A stretch of DNA of 5,653 nt from Fimbriimonadaceae bacterium (GTDB lineage: Bacteria; Armatimonadota; Fimbriimonadia; Fimbriimonadales; Fimbriimonadaceae). The translations under genes and the position numbers were made by a program. Where the stretch lies: positions 1 to 5,653 of the forward strand of contig CANFJD010000188.1 in the NCBI GenBank assembly GCA_947447315.1. The letters run 5' to 3'. The notes under the pieces are model-generated. The model was not told the DNA's origin. It worked only from the letters and a program-made list of their open reading frames with translations, and searched no databases. Positions 1 through 5,653 of this stretch are shown here, in pieces (positions within the stretch are counted from its first letter, which is position 1; every line of letters begins with the position of its first letter).

Positions 1-125
1 AGTGACGTGCCCGTGGACGAGGTGCTGGTAGAGGTAGAACCGCCACCGCCGCTTCCTCCGCATCCCGCGATGACGGCAGCCACCACGGCCCCAAATCCGA
101 TAACAAGTCTTCGCTCTGGCGACAT
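1..125 (-). CDS. Lipoprotein, N-terminal fragment (runs off left edge)
   Basis: The reverse strand opens with ATG at 125-123 and stays open for 41 codons to the window edge, so only the N-terminus is present. Residues 1-6 (MSPERR) form a charged n-region, residues 7-20 a hydrophobic stretch, and IAG-C at 19-22 is a good lipobox, with Cys22 the predicted lipid-modified residue after signal peptidase II cleavage. Residues 23-41 are almost entirely Gly, Ser and Thr, a typical flexible tether between the lipid anchor and a folded domain. Gly at +2 carries no inner-membrane retention signal of the Asp+2 type. No strong Shine-Dalgarno sequence precedes the ATG. The gene lies 51 bases downstream of the DNRLRE-protein gene on the same strand and may be co-transcribed with it. 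The mature domain is outside the window, so no function can be assigned; export and lipid anchoring are inferred from the motif. Confidence 0.75.
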   Translation of the reverse strand, partial: MSPERRLVIGFGAVVAAVIAGCGGSGGGGSTSTSTSSTGTS

Positions 126-150
126 AGCAAGAGGATAGACCGAATGAGCA

Positions 151-175
151 GGCAAATAGATTCGTTCGATTTGCC
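151..175 (-). terminator. Intercistronic stem-loop after the DNRLRE gene
   Basis: GGCAAAT at 151-157 and ATTTGCC at 169-175 form a perfect 7-bp stem. It can extend past one A-G mismatch by two more pairs (159-160 with 166-167), leaving a 5-base loop at 161-165. It starts one base past the stop codon of the DNRLRE gene and ends 25 bases before the lipoprotein start. The position suits a terminator or an mRNA 3'-end stabiliser between two same-strand genes. No T-tract follows on the minus strand and the stem is only moderately GC-rich, so intrinsic termination would be weak at best; partial read-through or an RNA-stability role is equally possible. Confidence 0.4.
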
Positions 176-176
176 G

Positions 177-848
177 CTAGTACGTTATCACTAGTTGCGG
201 ACGAAGCGATTCTCGCTCGGCATCCCGGCTGTAGATCTTATACGAAGCCCGATTTTCGGTCACTTCCAGAGCCGCAGCTAGCGCAATATCCAGCGGCTTC
301 CCAGATTTTTTCACCGAAGCCAAAAATCCCGCAAAATCCCCGGGGCCCTTGAGTAAGTTCACTTCAATCATCATCGGCGTCGAGTCCGAGAGAGCAGTTG
401 GTGACGTCTTTCCAAACACGGCTTTATCCTCACTGGGGGGCATGAGCTTTTCCGTTTGGGAATACTGCCAAGTCTTTTCGATGAATGATCCCGGAATCGG
501 ACGGACCTGTAACGGCGCCGCTTTCGCCTGCTCCAACGTGAAAGAAGGATTGCTCACGTTGTAAACCCGAAGAAACGCCGAGGTCAGCTTTCCATCTGGC
601 AATTTGCTCGCGTCAAACTGCAGAAAGCCGTACGAAAACTGCTCCAGCTCGCCCGCATCTTTTGCCGCCGCTCTTCCATCCGTGCCCCAAACCCGCAGGA
701 ACGAGTCATGCGCCGGGTCACCGGCGTGTGGGTACGCCCAGACATCATCCGTCGGAATCAGCGTCACTGGATCAGCCGTCACAATCGGTCGGGGAGCTAA
801 TGCGGCCGCAAACACCAGGCAAGCAATCATAGAAATATCGTATCTCAC
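177..848 (-). CDS. Secreted single DNRLRE-domain (CBM96-like) protein
   Basis: A 223-residue exported protein that appears to consist of one DNRLRE domain, a beta-sandwich module found in secreted and surface proteins and related to carbohydrate-binding family CBM96. Residues 1-25 form a signal peptide: Arg2, hydrophobic 8-18, and a likely cleavage after VTA at 23-25. The match to the family is by pattern: 'PTDDVWAYP' near residue 32, 'FLQFDASKLPDGKLTSAFLRVY' spread over 75-96 (family form: LRFDLSSLPG-ITSATLRLY), 'GSFIEKTWQYS' at 120-130 in place of the usual SWTE-TWN segment, 'MIEVNLL' at 160-166, and an ending 'YSRDAE...PQLVITY' at 206-223 close to the family's S-REA...P-LVVTY. The start is GTG at 848-846, supported by AGGAG with 10-base spacing; the ATG at codon 7 would remove the only positive charge before the hydrophobic segment. 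No catalytic domain is visible. The ligand is unknown; a glycan is a guess. It lies upstream of a lipoprotein gene on the same strand. Confidence 0.75.
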   Translation of the reverse strand: MRYDISMIACLVFAAALAPRPIVTADPVTLIPTDDVWAYPHAGDPAHDSFLRVWGTDGRAAAKDAGELEQFSYGFLQFDASKLPDGKLTSAFLRVYNVSNPSFTLEQAKAAPLQVRPIPGSFIEKTWQYSQTEKLMPPSEDKAVFGKTSPTALSDSTPMMIEVNLLKGPGDFAGFLASVKKSGKPLDIALAAALEVTENRASYKIYSRDAERESLRPQLVITY

Positions 849-923
849 CTTGGCCCGTCTCCTCCGGGTCCTATCGGACTATTTCTTCGGAATTTGGACC
901 ATGTTCCGTCACAATAGGAAGAG
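849..923. promoter_or_regulatory. Divergent intergenic region between the DNRLRE gene and mutS2
   Basis: This 75-base gap lies between the GTG start of the minus-strand DNRLRE gene and the ATG of plus-strand mutS2, so it must carry the 5' signals for both unless transcription starts inside a gene. It contains the Shine-Dalgarno sequences of both. I could not find a convincing pair of -35 and -10 hexamers at 16-18 base spacing on either strand, so no individual promoter is placed. Confidence 0.4.
859..865 (-). promoter_or_regulatory. Ribosome binding site deciding the GTG start of the DNRLRE gene
   Basis: The minus strand reads GGAGGAG here. The 3' AGGAG (859-863) lies 10 bases before GTG at 848-846, slightly longer than ideal. 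It would be 28 bases from the in-frame ATG at 830-828, so it favours the GTG start, which also gives the signal peptide its positive n-region. Confidence 0.6.
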
Positions 924-3257
924 ATGCACGCGCTAAAAGTTCTGGAGTTTGGAGAAATCCGCGCGGCATTGGCGCGACATACGGAAACCATCATCGGCGA
1001 GAGTCTGGCTCTCGCGCTGAAGCCTTCGTTCGACCGCCAGGAGGTCACGGAACTCATCGAAGCGACCGCCGAGGCGTATCGCGCGCTGGGAGAAGCGAGT
1101 GTTCCCCCGCTCGGGCGTGCCCGCGACCTCCGAGATTCCCTCAAACGGTGCAGCAAAAAAGGCGTCCTCAACGGGCACGAGCTTTACCAGATTGCCGAAA
1201 GCCTGTTCACCATCCGCAGCTTAAAATCGTTCCTCGCGAATCGTGCCGAAGATTTCCCGCGGCTCCATCGCTACGTCCCCGCCCTGTTTGAGGAAGAACG
1301 CCTCGAGGGCCTTCTATTTGCCGTCCTGGAATCCGACGGTAGCCTGCGCGACGACGCCAGCCCCGTCCTCAGCCAAGCCCGTTCCCGCAAGCGCTCGGCC
1401 GCCCAACGCATTCAAGACCGAATCCAGCAGTACCTTAACGGCAAAACCCGCGAACTGCTCAGCGATCCTATCTACACCGTCCGCGATGGTCGCTACGTCA
1501 TCCCATTGAAGGCCGAAAATCGAGGCAAGATCCGCGGCATCGTCCATGACGTCAGCGCCTCGGGGCAGACGATCTTTTTGGAGCCAGAAGATGTCCTCCA
1601 GCTCGGCAACGGACTCCGAGAAGCGGAAGCTGCCGAACGGGCCGAGGAGACCCGCCTCCTCACCAACTATTCCGAGCGCGTCGGGGTAATTGCCGATCCT
1701 CTCGCCGGTGCGCTGGAAGCCACTGCCGCCGTTGACCTCATTTTTGCCAAGGCCCGCTACGGCTACGATGTGAAGGCCTGCCTCCCGCAATTACGGTCCG
1801 GCATCGGTGAAATCAAGATCACTCACGGCTTCCACCCCTTGCTAGACCGCAACATCGCCGTACCGCTGGATATCCAGGTTGCCGGATCCGCCAGTGTCCT
1901 CATCACCGGCCCCAACACGGGCGGAAAAACCGTCGCCATTAAGGCCGTCGGCCTCTTTGTCCTCATGGTTCAGAGCGGCCTGATGCCCCCCGCGTTCGAA
2001 GTCCAAATCGCCCCGTTCAGCCAAATCTGGGCCGATATTGGCGACGAACAGAGCCTGCAGCAATCGCTATCCACGTTCAGTGGCCACCTCAAGAACATCG
2101 CCGACGCCCTTCGCTGGATGAAGCCGGGCGCGTTAGTCCTGCTTGATGAACTCGGTGCCGGCACCGATCCCGCCGAAGGCGCCGCCCTGGCCGTCAGCAT
2201 TCTCCGCGAAATGGATAAGCGAGGCGCCGTCATCCTCGCTAGCACCCACTACGGCGAGCTGAAAGCATTTGCCTACGAAGACGAGCATTTCACCAACGCC
2301 GCCATGGAGTTTGATCCCAAAACGCTCAAACCCACTTATCGGCTGCTGATGGGCTCGCCCGGCGCCAGTCAGGCTCTCCGCATTGCCGAGCGCTACGGCA
2401 TCCCGAAAGAAGTCGTGGAGCAGGCTCGGCTAGAAATCGGCACCCAGGCCCGCGATATCGCCCGGATGCTGGAACAACTCGAAGCGTCTCAGAAGCAGGC
2501 CCGTATTGCCCAGGGAGAAGCCGATCGTCGCATCGAAGAACTGCGACGCAGCGAACAGCGCTCTGCCAAAAAGCTCGCCGAGGCCGATGAAATCCGGCGC
2601 ACCGCGCACACCAAAGCGCAGGAAGTCATCGAGGCTGCCCTTCGCGAAATTCGACTCGAAGCGGACCGACTCTTCACCGAGCTAAAGCGCGACGCCTCGC
2701 CGATTGCCCGCGATAAAGTCCGAAAGGGGCTCCGCGATTTGGACGACGCGGGTCGAGGGTTGGCTCAGGAATTCGCCCCGGTCTCGCCGCGCCGAACCGG
2801 TCCGGCGAAGTGGAATTTCAAGAAAGGCGATCCGGTGAAAATCGCGGGTTACTCCCAAGCCGGCATCATTTCCGACGAGCCAAAAGGGAATAAAGCGACC
2901 GTTCAAGTCGGTCCGCTCCGCCTTACGGTCGCACTCACGTCGCTAGAACCGGCCGCTTCGCCTACGCTGCGGTCGCGCCCTACTCAAAACAATCAATTGC
3001 ATAAGGCCATGACCGCCGGCACCGAGATCCAACTCATCAGCCAGCGCGCGGAGGAGGCCCAGCGAGAACTCGAAAAATTCGTCGATGACTCCATCCTCGG
3101 TGGCGTCCCGAGTATCCGCATCGTCCACGGTAAAGGGCAAGGAATATTGCGAAACGTAGTCCAAGACTATTTACGCAAGCATCCCCAAGTCATCGAGTTC
3201 CGCGACGGAGAGCCCGCCGAAGGCGGTGCAGGAGTAACCATTGCCACCTTTGGATAA
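924..3257 (+). CDS. mutS2: MutS2 (RqcU) ATPase with atypical Smr domain
   Basis: A 777-residue MutS2-family protein, normal length. In well-studied bacteria MutS2 is a cytoplasmic dimeric ATPase that restrains homologous recombination and, in Bacillus subtilis, recognises collided ribosomes and splits them. Residues 1-280 are the MutS2-type core and lever region, including 'RDGRYVIPLKAENRGKIRG' at 187-205 and 'HDVSASGQTIFLEP' at 208-221. The ATPase has Walker A GPNTGGKT (329-336), 'DIGDEQS' (371-377), the 'SLSTFSGHL' signature (381-389), Walker B LVLLDE (404-409) and STHYGEL (440-446). A charged probable coiled coil spans about 500-590, a KOW-like segment 630-676, a short linker 677-700, and an Smr domain 700-777. 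In the Smr domain HGKG (735-738) and 'FRDGEP' (759-764) are kept, but the usual LDLRG reads IQLIS at 702-706, removing the Asp and Arg linked to nuclease activity. The start is fixed by an in-frame TAG at 915-917, with AGGAAG just before the ATG. The 3' end overlaps cdd. Confidence 0.97.
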   Translation: MHALKVLEFGEIRAALARHTETIIGESLALALKPSFDRQEVTELIEATAEAYRALGEASVPPLGRARDLRDSLKRCSKKGVLNGHELYQIAESLFTIRSLKSFLANRAEDFPRLHRYVPALFEEERLEGLLFAVLESDGSLRDDASPVLSQARSRKRSAAQRIQDRIQQYLNGKTRELLSDPIYTVRDGRYVIPLKAENRGKIRGIVHDVSASGQTIFLEPEDVLQLGNGLREAEAAERAEETRLLTNYSERVGVIADPLAGALEATAAVDLIFAKARYGYDVKACLPQLRSGIGEIKITHGFHPLLDRNIAVPLDIQVAGSASVLITGPNTGGKTVAIKAVGLFVLMVQSGLMPPAFEVQIAPFSQIWADIGDEQSLQQSLSTFSGHLKNIADALRWMKPGALVLLDELGAGTDPAEGAALAVSILREMDKRGAVILASTHYGELKAFAYEDEHFTNAAMEFDPKTLKPTYRLLMGSPGASQALRIAERYGIPKEVVEQARLEIGTQARDIARMLEQLEASQKQARIAQGEADRRIEELRRSEQRSAKKLAEADEIRRTAHTKAQEVIEAALREIRLEADRLFTELKRDASPIARDKVRKGLRDLDDAGRGLAQEFAPVSPRRTGPAKWNFKKGDPVKIAGYSQAGIISDEPKGNKATVQVGPLRLTVALTSLEPAASPTLRSRPTQNNQLHKAMTAGTEIQLISQRAEEAQRELEKFVDDSILGGVPSIRIVHGKGQGILRNVVQDYLRKHPQVIEFRDGEPAEGGAGVTIATFG
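3230..3234 (+). promoter_or_regulatory. Ribosome binding site for cdd inside the mutS2 3' end
   Basis: AGGAG ends 6 bases before the TTG at 3241-3243, an ideal spacing. A second in-frame TTG at 3250 would be 15 bases away, so 3241 is the better start. The site lies within the last codons of mutS2, so ribosomes finishing mutS2 would pass over it, which suggests translational coupling. Confidence 0.7.
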
Positions 3258-3660
3258 GCCTTCCATCGGTGCTCCCCGTACCGAAGCTGACCTCATTGCC
3301 CTGGCGGCGCGGGTCCAAGCCAACGCCTACGCCAAGTACTCCGACTACCCGGTCGGGGCCGCCCTTGAAGACGATCGTGGTCGGGTATTTCTCGGCGTCA
3401 ATGTCGAAAATATCTCCTTCGGCGGCACTCTTTGTGCCGAGCGCAGCGCCCTCGCTGCCATGATCACGGCCGGTAGCCGCCAGTGGCACCGAATCGCCGT
3501 TGTAACCCGCGATGGCAACACTCCGTGTGGAATCTGCCGCCAATTACTCGCCGAATTCGCGGCTCCCGATGCCGTAGTCTTTTGCACCAATGGCGAGGGC
3601 AAATCCCAAACCTACCGGTTCTGGGACCTGCTTCCCCATGCCTTCGACGCCGAGCTTTAG
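3241..3660 (+). CDS. cdd: Cytidine deaminase
   Basis: A 139-residue cytidine deaminase, the length of the small homotetrameric class. It hydrolyses cytidine and deoxycytidine to uridine and deoxyuridine plus ammonia, in cytoplasmic pyrimidine salvage. The motifs are complete: 'YSDYPVGAAL' at 33-42, substrate-binding NVEN at 54-57, the zinc and catalytic motif C-A-E at 65-67 (Cys65 ligand, Glu67 proton shuttle), and PCGIC at 95-99 supplying Cys96 and Cys99. Three cysteine ligands rather than His-Cys-Cys are characteristic of the tetrameric class. The C-terminal LLPHAF at 130-135 matches the family's LLPxAF. The TTG start overlaps mutS2 by 17 bases in another frame and is supported by AGGAG 6 bases upstream, so it is probably expressed from the mutS2 transcript. 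It converges on gltX with 9 bases between the stop codons. Confidence 0.95.
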   Translation: MPPLDKPSIGAPRTEADLIALAARVQANAYAKYSDYPVGAALEDDRGRVFLGVNVENISFGGTLCAERSALAAMITAGSRQWHRIAVVTRDGNTPCGICRQLLAEFAAPDAVVFCTNGEGKSQTYRFWDLLPHAFDAEL

Positions 3661-3666
3661 CCTATT

Positions 3667-3704
3667 GCTTTAGTCCGCCGCTAAAGCACGGCGTAGCCGT
3701 GCTT
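3667..3704. terminator. Overlapping inverted repeats at the cdd/gltX convergent junction
   Basis: Two stems share sequence. GCTTTAG (3667-3673) pairs with CTAAAGC (3681-3687) around a 7-base loop; AAGCACGGC (3684-3692) pairs perfectly over 9 bp with GCCGTGCTT (3696-3704) around a GTA loop. They overlap at 3684-3687, so one RNA can form only one fully at a time. The second is the stronger, GC-rich stem. Most of this lies in the last codons of gltX. The convergent position suggests a bidirectional terminator, but neither strand shows a clear T-tract after the stem, so factor-independent termination is uncertain. Confidence 0.45.
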
Positions 3705-5193
3705 CGACCCGCGCCGGACCCAGCAATGCCATCAACTCAAACAGTCCCGGCCCAAACGTCTTTCCGGTCAATGCAACTCGGGTCGGGTGAACAATCGGTC
3801 CCAACTTCTCAAATCCGTTTGCTTCTCCGTAGGCCCTTAGCAGTGCATCGTAGTGCTCCGTCGTGCTTCCCGGGTTTGCGATGATGTGCTCGAACAGCGC
3901 TGGTACATGCGGCTGGGTGAGCCACTTCTTGACCGCTTTTTCGTCCATCGCTGGCTGCTCAACCAAGAAAAACTCCAACGCCTCACCGAAATCAGCCAGC
4001 GTTTGCACGCGCTCTTGCTCCAGCGCCAGAGCCGCCTTGAAGTACTCGATGTCTCCTGCCGCCGCTCCGGCTAACCGCTCCAATCGAGGCCAGACTTCCG
4101 GGTTCGGGATATCTCCATCCGAGTCAGGCGCATTCCAGTAACTCTTCACGTACGGATCATTGACGTACCGAAGCAAGTTTTCCAGTAGCTCGTCAATCGT
4201 CATCTGCCGAATCTGGTGACCGTTTAGCCAGCGTAATTTCTCCAGATCAAACTTGCCCGGGGATGGCTGCAAGCCACGCAGATCGAACGCCGCGATCAGC
4301 TCTGCTTCCGTCATCGACTCCCGGTCGTCGCCCGGTGCCCAGCCAATCAAAGCCACAAAGTTCTTAAGCGCGTGAGGATGATAACCCTGCGCCATGTAGT
4401 CCAGGACTCGCGTTGCCCCGTGCCGCTTAGAAAGCTTCTTGCCGTCACTTCCCACAATCACCGGCAAGTGAATAAACGTCGGTCGCGGCCATCCAAACTG
4501 GTCAAACAACAGCGCGTGCTTGGGCGAACTGCTCACCCACTCTTCGCCACGCATAATGTGCGTCGTCTCCATCAGATGGTCATCCACCATGCTGGCAAAG
4601 TGGTAGGTCGGCATTCCGTCCGTTTTGATCAGTACTGAATCATCCAGCGTGTCGCTCTCAAATTCGATTCGCCCCCGAATCGCGTCTTCCACCGTGATCT
4701 TGATGCCTCGGGGAACTCGCTGCCGCAGCACGTAAGGCTTCCCTTCCGCCTTCGCCGCCTCCACCATATCCGGCGTGGCATCGCGCCATTTTCCACCGAA
4801 ATAGCCCGTCGGTTGCTTATTGATCTGCTGTATTTCGCGCATCTCGGTCAGCTCGTCCGCCGTATCAAACGCCGGGTACGCATGCCCGGCATCTACTAAT
4901 TGCTGGGCTAAGGGCGCGTAGATTCCGGCTTCCTTACGCTCCGACTGTCGGTACGGAGAGTGCGGGCCGCCCACGTGCGGGCCCTCGTCGAACGTAATTC
5001 CCACCCAATTCAGGGTCTCGATGAACTCCTGCTCACTGGCCGGGTTGTAGCGAGACCGATCCGTATCCTCAATGCGTAAAAACAGCTTGCCGCCCTGGTT
5101 ACGGGCAAACAATTGGACAAACAGCGCGGTACGTAACGCACCCACGTGCAGTAACCCAGTGGGACTCGGCGCAAAGCGAACACGGACGGACAT
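3670..5193 (-). CDS. gltX: Glutamyl-tRNA synthetase (GluRS), zinc-site-less type
   Basis: A 507-residue class I aminoacyl-tRNA synthetase that attaches glutamate to tRNA-Glu in the cytoplasm; whether it also charges tRNA-Gln cannot be read from the sequence. The Rossmann fold has 'RFAPSPTG' at 6-13 and the HIGH-type motif HVGA at 16-19, then IEDTD (41-45), YRQSER (81-86), RGEEW (215-219) and the KMSKS-type loop KLSKR (253-257). The helical anticodon-binding region follows, ending with the family-typical 'RVALTGKTFGPGLFELM' near 472-488. The C-x-C of zinc-binding GluRS is replaced by A-F-D (108-110), and the later cysteine region reads GGKWR, so no zinc is expected. I chose ATG at 5193 because it gives MSVRVRFAPSPTG, the normal N-terminus. 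A TTG at 5235 would add 14 unconserved residues, although AAGG lies just before it. AGGGA precedes the ATG with only about 2-3 bases of spacing. The gene lies 48 bases downstream of an unidentified gene on the same strand. Confidence 0.97.
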   Translation of the reverse strand: MSVRVRFAPSPTGLLHVGALRTALFVQLFARNQGGKLFLRIEDTDRSRYNPASEQEFIETLNWVGITFDEGPHVGGPHSPYRQSERKEAGIYAPLAQQLVDAGHAYPAFDTADELTEMREIQQINKQPTGYFGGKWRDATPDMVEAAKAEGKPYVLRQRVPRGIKITVEDAIRGRIEFESDTLDDSVLIKTDGMPTYHFASMVDDHLMETTHIMRGEEWVSSSPKHALLFDQFGWPRPTFIHLPVIVGSDGKKLSKRHGATRVLDYMAQGYHPHALKNFVALIGWAPGDDRESMTEAELIAAFDLRGLQPSPGKFDLEKLRWLNGHQIRQMTIDELLENLLRYVNDPYVKSYWNAPDSDGDIPNPEVWPRLERLAGAAAGDIEYFKAALALEQERVQTLADFGEALEFFLVEQPAMDEKAVKKWLTQPHVPALFEHIIANPGSTTEHYDALLRAYGEANGFEKLGPIVHPTRVALTGKTFGPGLFELMALLGPARVEARLRRALAAD

Positions 5194-5196
5194 ATT

Positions 5197-5206
5197 CCCT
5201 ATAGGG
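5197..5206. promoter_or_regulatory. 10-base perfect palindrome over the gltX ribosome binding site
   Basis: CCCTATAGGG is self-complementary and lies 3 bases upstream of the gltX ATG, including the AGGG that serves as Shine-Dalgarno. With no loop it cannot form an RNA hairpin, so if it matters it would be as a protein-binding DNA site. A chance 10-base palindrome is quite possible. Confidence 0.15.
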
Positions 5207-5241
5207 TACCGGCGAATCGAATGCCGCCCCCACAAGTTGCC

Positions 5242-5653
5242 TTAGAAGTCGGCCTGTCGAATGACGATCGGGACGTAGCCCACCTCCATTCCTTTCGGTG
5301 GCTTCACAAACATCGCCGGATCCAAACTCGCCAAACTGCCCGCCTTAGGTGGCGGTAAATAGCTCTTGTCGGATGTCCAGTGTCGATGAATCTGTTCCAC
5401 CAGCGCTTGCAACCGAATTTTTTCGTCGCCGGATAAACCTGCCCGCTGCATCGACGGCTGATCTACAAAGCGATACCAGGCGTAACTCACCGTGCTTCCA
5501 TCCGCCAATCGGACCTGAAAAATCTTGGACTCGGCCCCCGGCACGTGCCACTCATCGCGCGGTTCCGTCCCCGATTCATACGCCTGACGCGTATTCGCCG
5601 CCGGAAATTCTGCCTTCGCCAACCCCGTTGATGCCGGCACCTCGGCCGCCAGG
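5242..5653 (-). CDS. Unidentified protein, C-terminal fragment (runs off right edge)
   Basis: An open reading frame on the reverse strand enters from the right edge and ends at TAA (5244-5242), giving 136 visible C-terminal residues. A GTG at 5640-5638 could be a start, but the frame is open upstream of it to the edge and no Shine-Dalgarno is visible there, so I treat the gene as 5'-truncated. I do not recognise the family. The fragment has few cysteines and no transmembrane segment. It contains an aromatic stretch 'VSYAWYRFVDQPS' about 55-67 residues in, a charged helical segment 'SGDEKIRLQALVEQIHRHW', a proline-rich turn 'SYLPPPKAG', then 'LASLDPAMFV' and 'PPKGMEVGYVPIVIRQ' near the end. 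The helix followed by a Pro-rich stretch and a beta-like tail suggests a folded terminal domain rather than linker. It is upstream of gltX with a 48-base gap and could share its transcript. Confidence 0.7.
   Translation of the reverse strand, partial: LAAEVPASTGLAKAEFPAANTRQAYESGTEPRDEWHVPGAESKIFQVRLADGSTVSYAWYRFVDQPSMQRAGLSGDEKIRLQALVEQIHRHWTSDKSYLPPPKAGSLASLDPAMFVKPPKGMEVGYVPIVIRQADF

Noticed and set aside
174..200. Second inverted repeat (CTAGT and ACTAG) over the DNRLRE stop codon
   Set aside because: The stem is only 5 bp, extending to 8 with a 3-base bulge, and it competes with the better stem at 151-175; it is likely chance.
894..899. TTGGAC as a -35 box for mutS2
   Set aside because: No acceptable -10 hexamer occurs 16-18 bases downstream, where the mutS2 ribosome binding site already lies.
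604..936. 110-codon plus-strand open frame antisense to the DNRLRE gene
   Set aside because: The minus-strand frame has a signal peptide, a family match and a Shine-Dalgarno sequence; the plus-strand frame has none and runs into the mutS2 start.
845..1178. Minus-strand open frames over the mutS2 5' end
   Set aside because: They lie antisense to the conserved MutS2 N-terminus, show no domain pattern, and have the Arg/Ser/Ala-rich composition expected of shadow frames in GC-rich DNA.
1314..1790. 158-codon minus-strand open frame inside mutS2
   Set aside because: It is fully antisense to conserved MutS2 coding sequence and has no recognisable motif; its length is explained by codon bias on the opposite strand.
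3483..3884. 133-codon plus-strand open frame crossing the end of cdd and antisense to gltX
   Set aside because: It overlaps two well-supported genes out of frame and shows no domain; it is a shadow frame.
5194..5235. A longer gltX starting at TTG 5235
   Set aside because: The 14 extra residues do not resemble a GluRS N-terminus, while ATG at 5193 gives the normal MSVRVRFAPSPTG start. AAGG before the TTG keeps a small doubt.
1..5653. CRISPR array, tRNA or rRNA genes, insertion sequence ends, attachment sites
   Set aside because: I saw no regularly spaced repeats, cloverleaf-like stretches, transposase motifs or paired terminal inverted repeats, and gaps between genes are all under 80 bases.

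Overview
The window is ordinary bacterial chromosome, moderately GC-rich by eye, with six protein genes and short gaps. No RNA gene, insertion sequence, CRISPR array, prophage gene or origin is visible. The organism cannot be fixed from the sequence. A secreted stand-alone DNRLRE protein, a lipoprotein whose lipid cysteine is followed by a Gly/Ser/Thr tract, a MutS2, and the use of GTG and TTG starts would fit a less-studied phylum such as Armatimonadota. That assignment is a guess from general appearance and has low confidence.

Layout. Bases 1-848 hold two minus-strand genes for exported proteins: a DNRLRE-domain protein with a signal peptide (848 to 177), then the first 41 codons of a lipoprotein (125 to the left edge). 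A 25-base stem-loop lies between them. A 75-base divergent gap (849-923) separates them from the plus-strand pair mutS2 (924-3257) and cdd (3241-3660), which overlap by 17 bases. gltX (5193 to 3670) converges on cdd with a 9-base gap, and two overlapping inverted repeats sit at the junction. Upstream of gltX, on the same strand and 48 bases away, is the C-terminal 136 codons of a protein I do not recognise (5653 to 5242), running off the right edge.

How the genes relate. mutS2 and cdd are probably one transcription unit with coupled translation. They join a ribosome-rescue or recombination-control ATPase to a pyrimidine-salvage enzyme, with no obvious functional link. gltX makes glutamyl-tRNA. 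The left pair is cell-envelope or extracellular. I see no new multi-gene system.

The most notable point is inside MutS2. The ATPase, clamp and KOW regions look standard, but the first conserved motif of the C-terminal Smr domain (usually LDLRG) reads IQLIS, while the second (HGKG) is intact. This predicts a MutS2 whose Smr domain may bind nucleic acid or ribosomes but lacks the usual nuclease residues.
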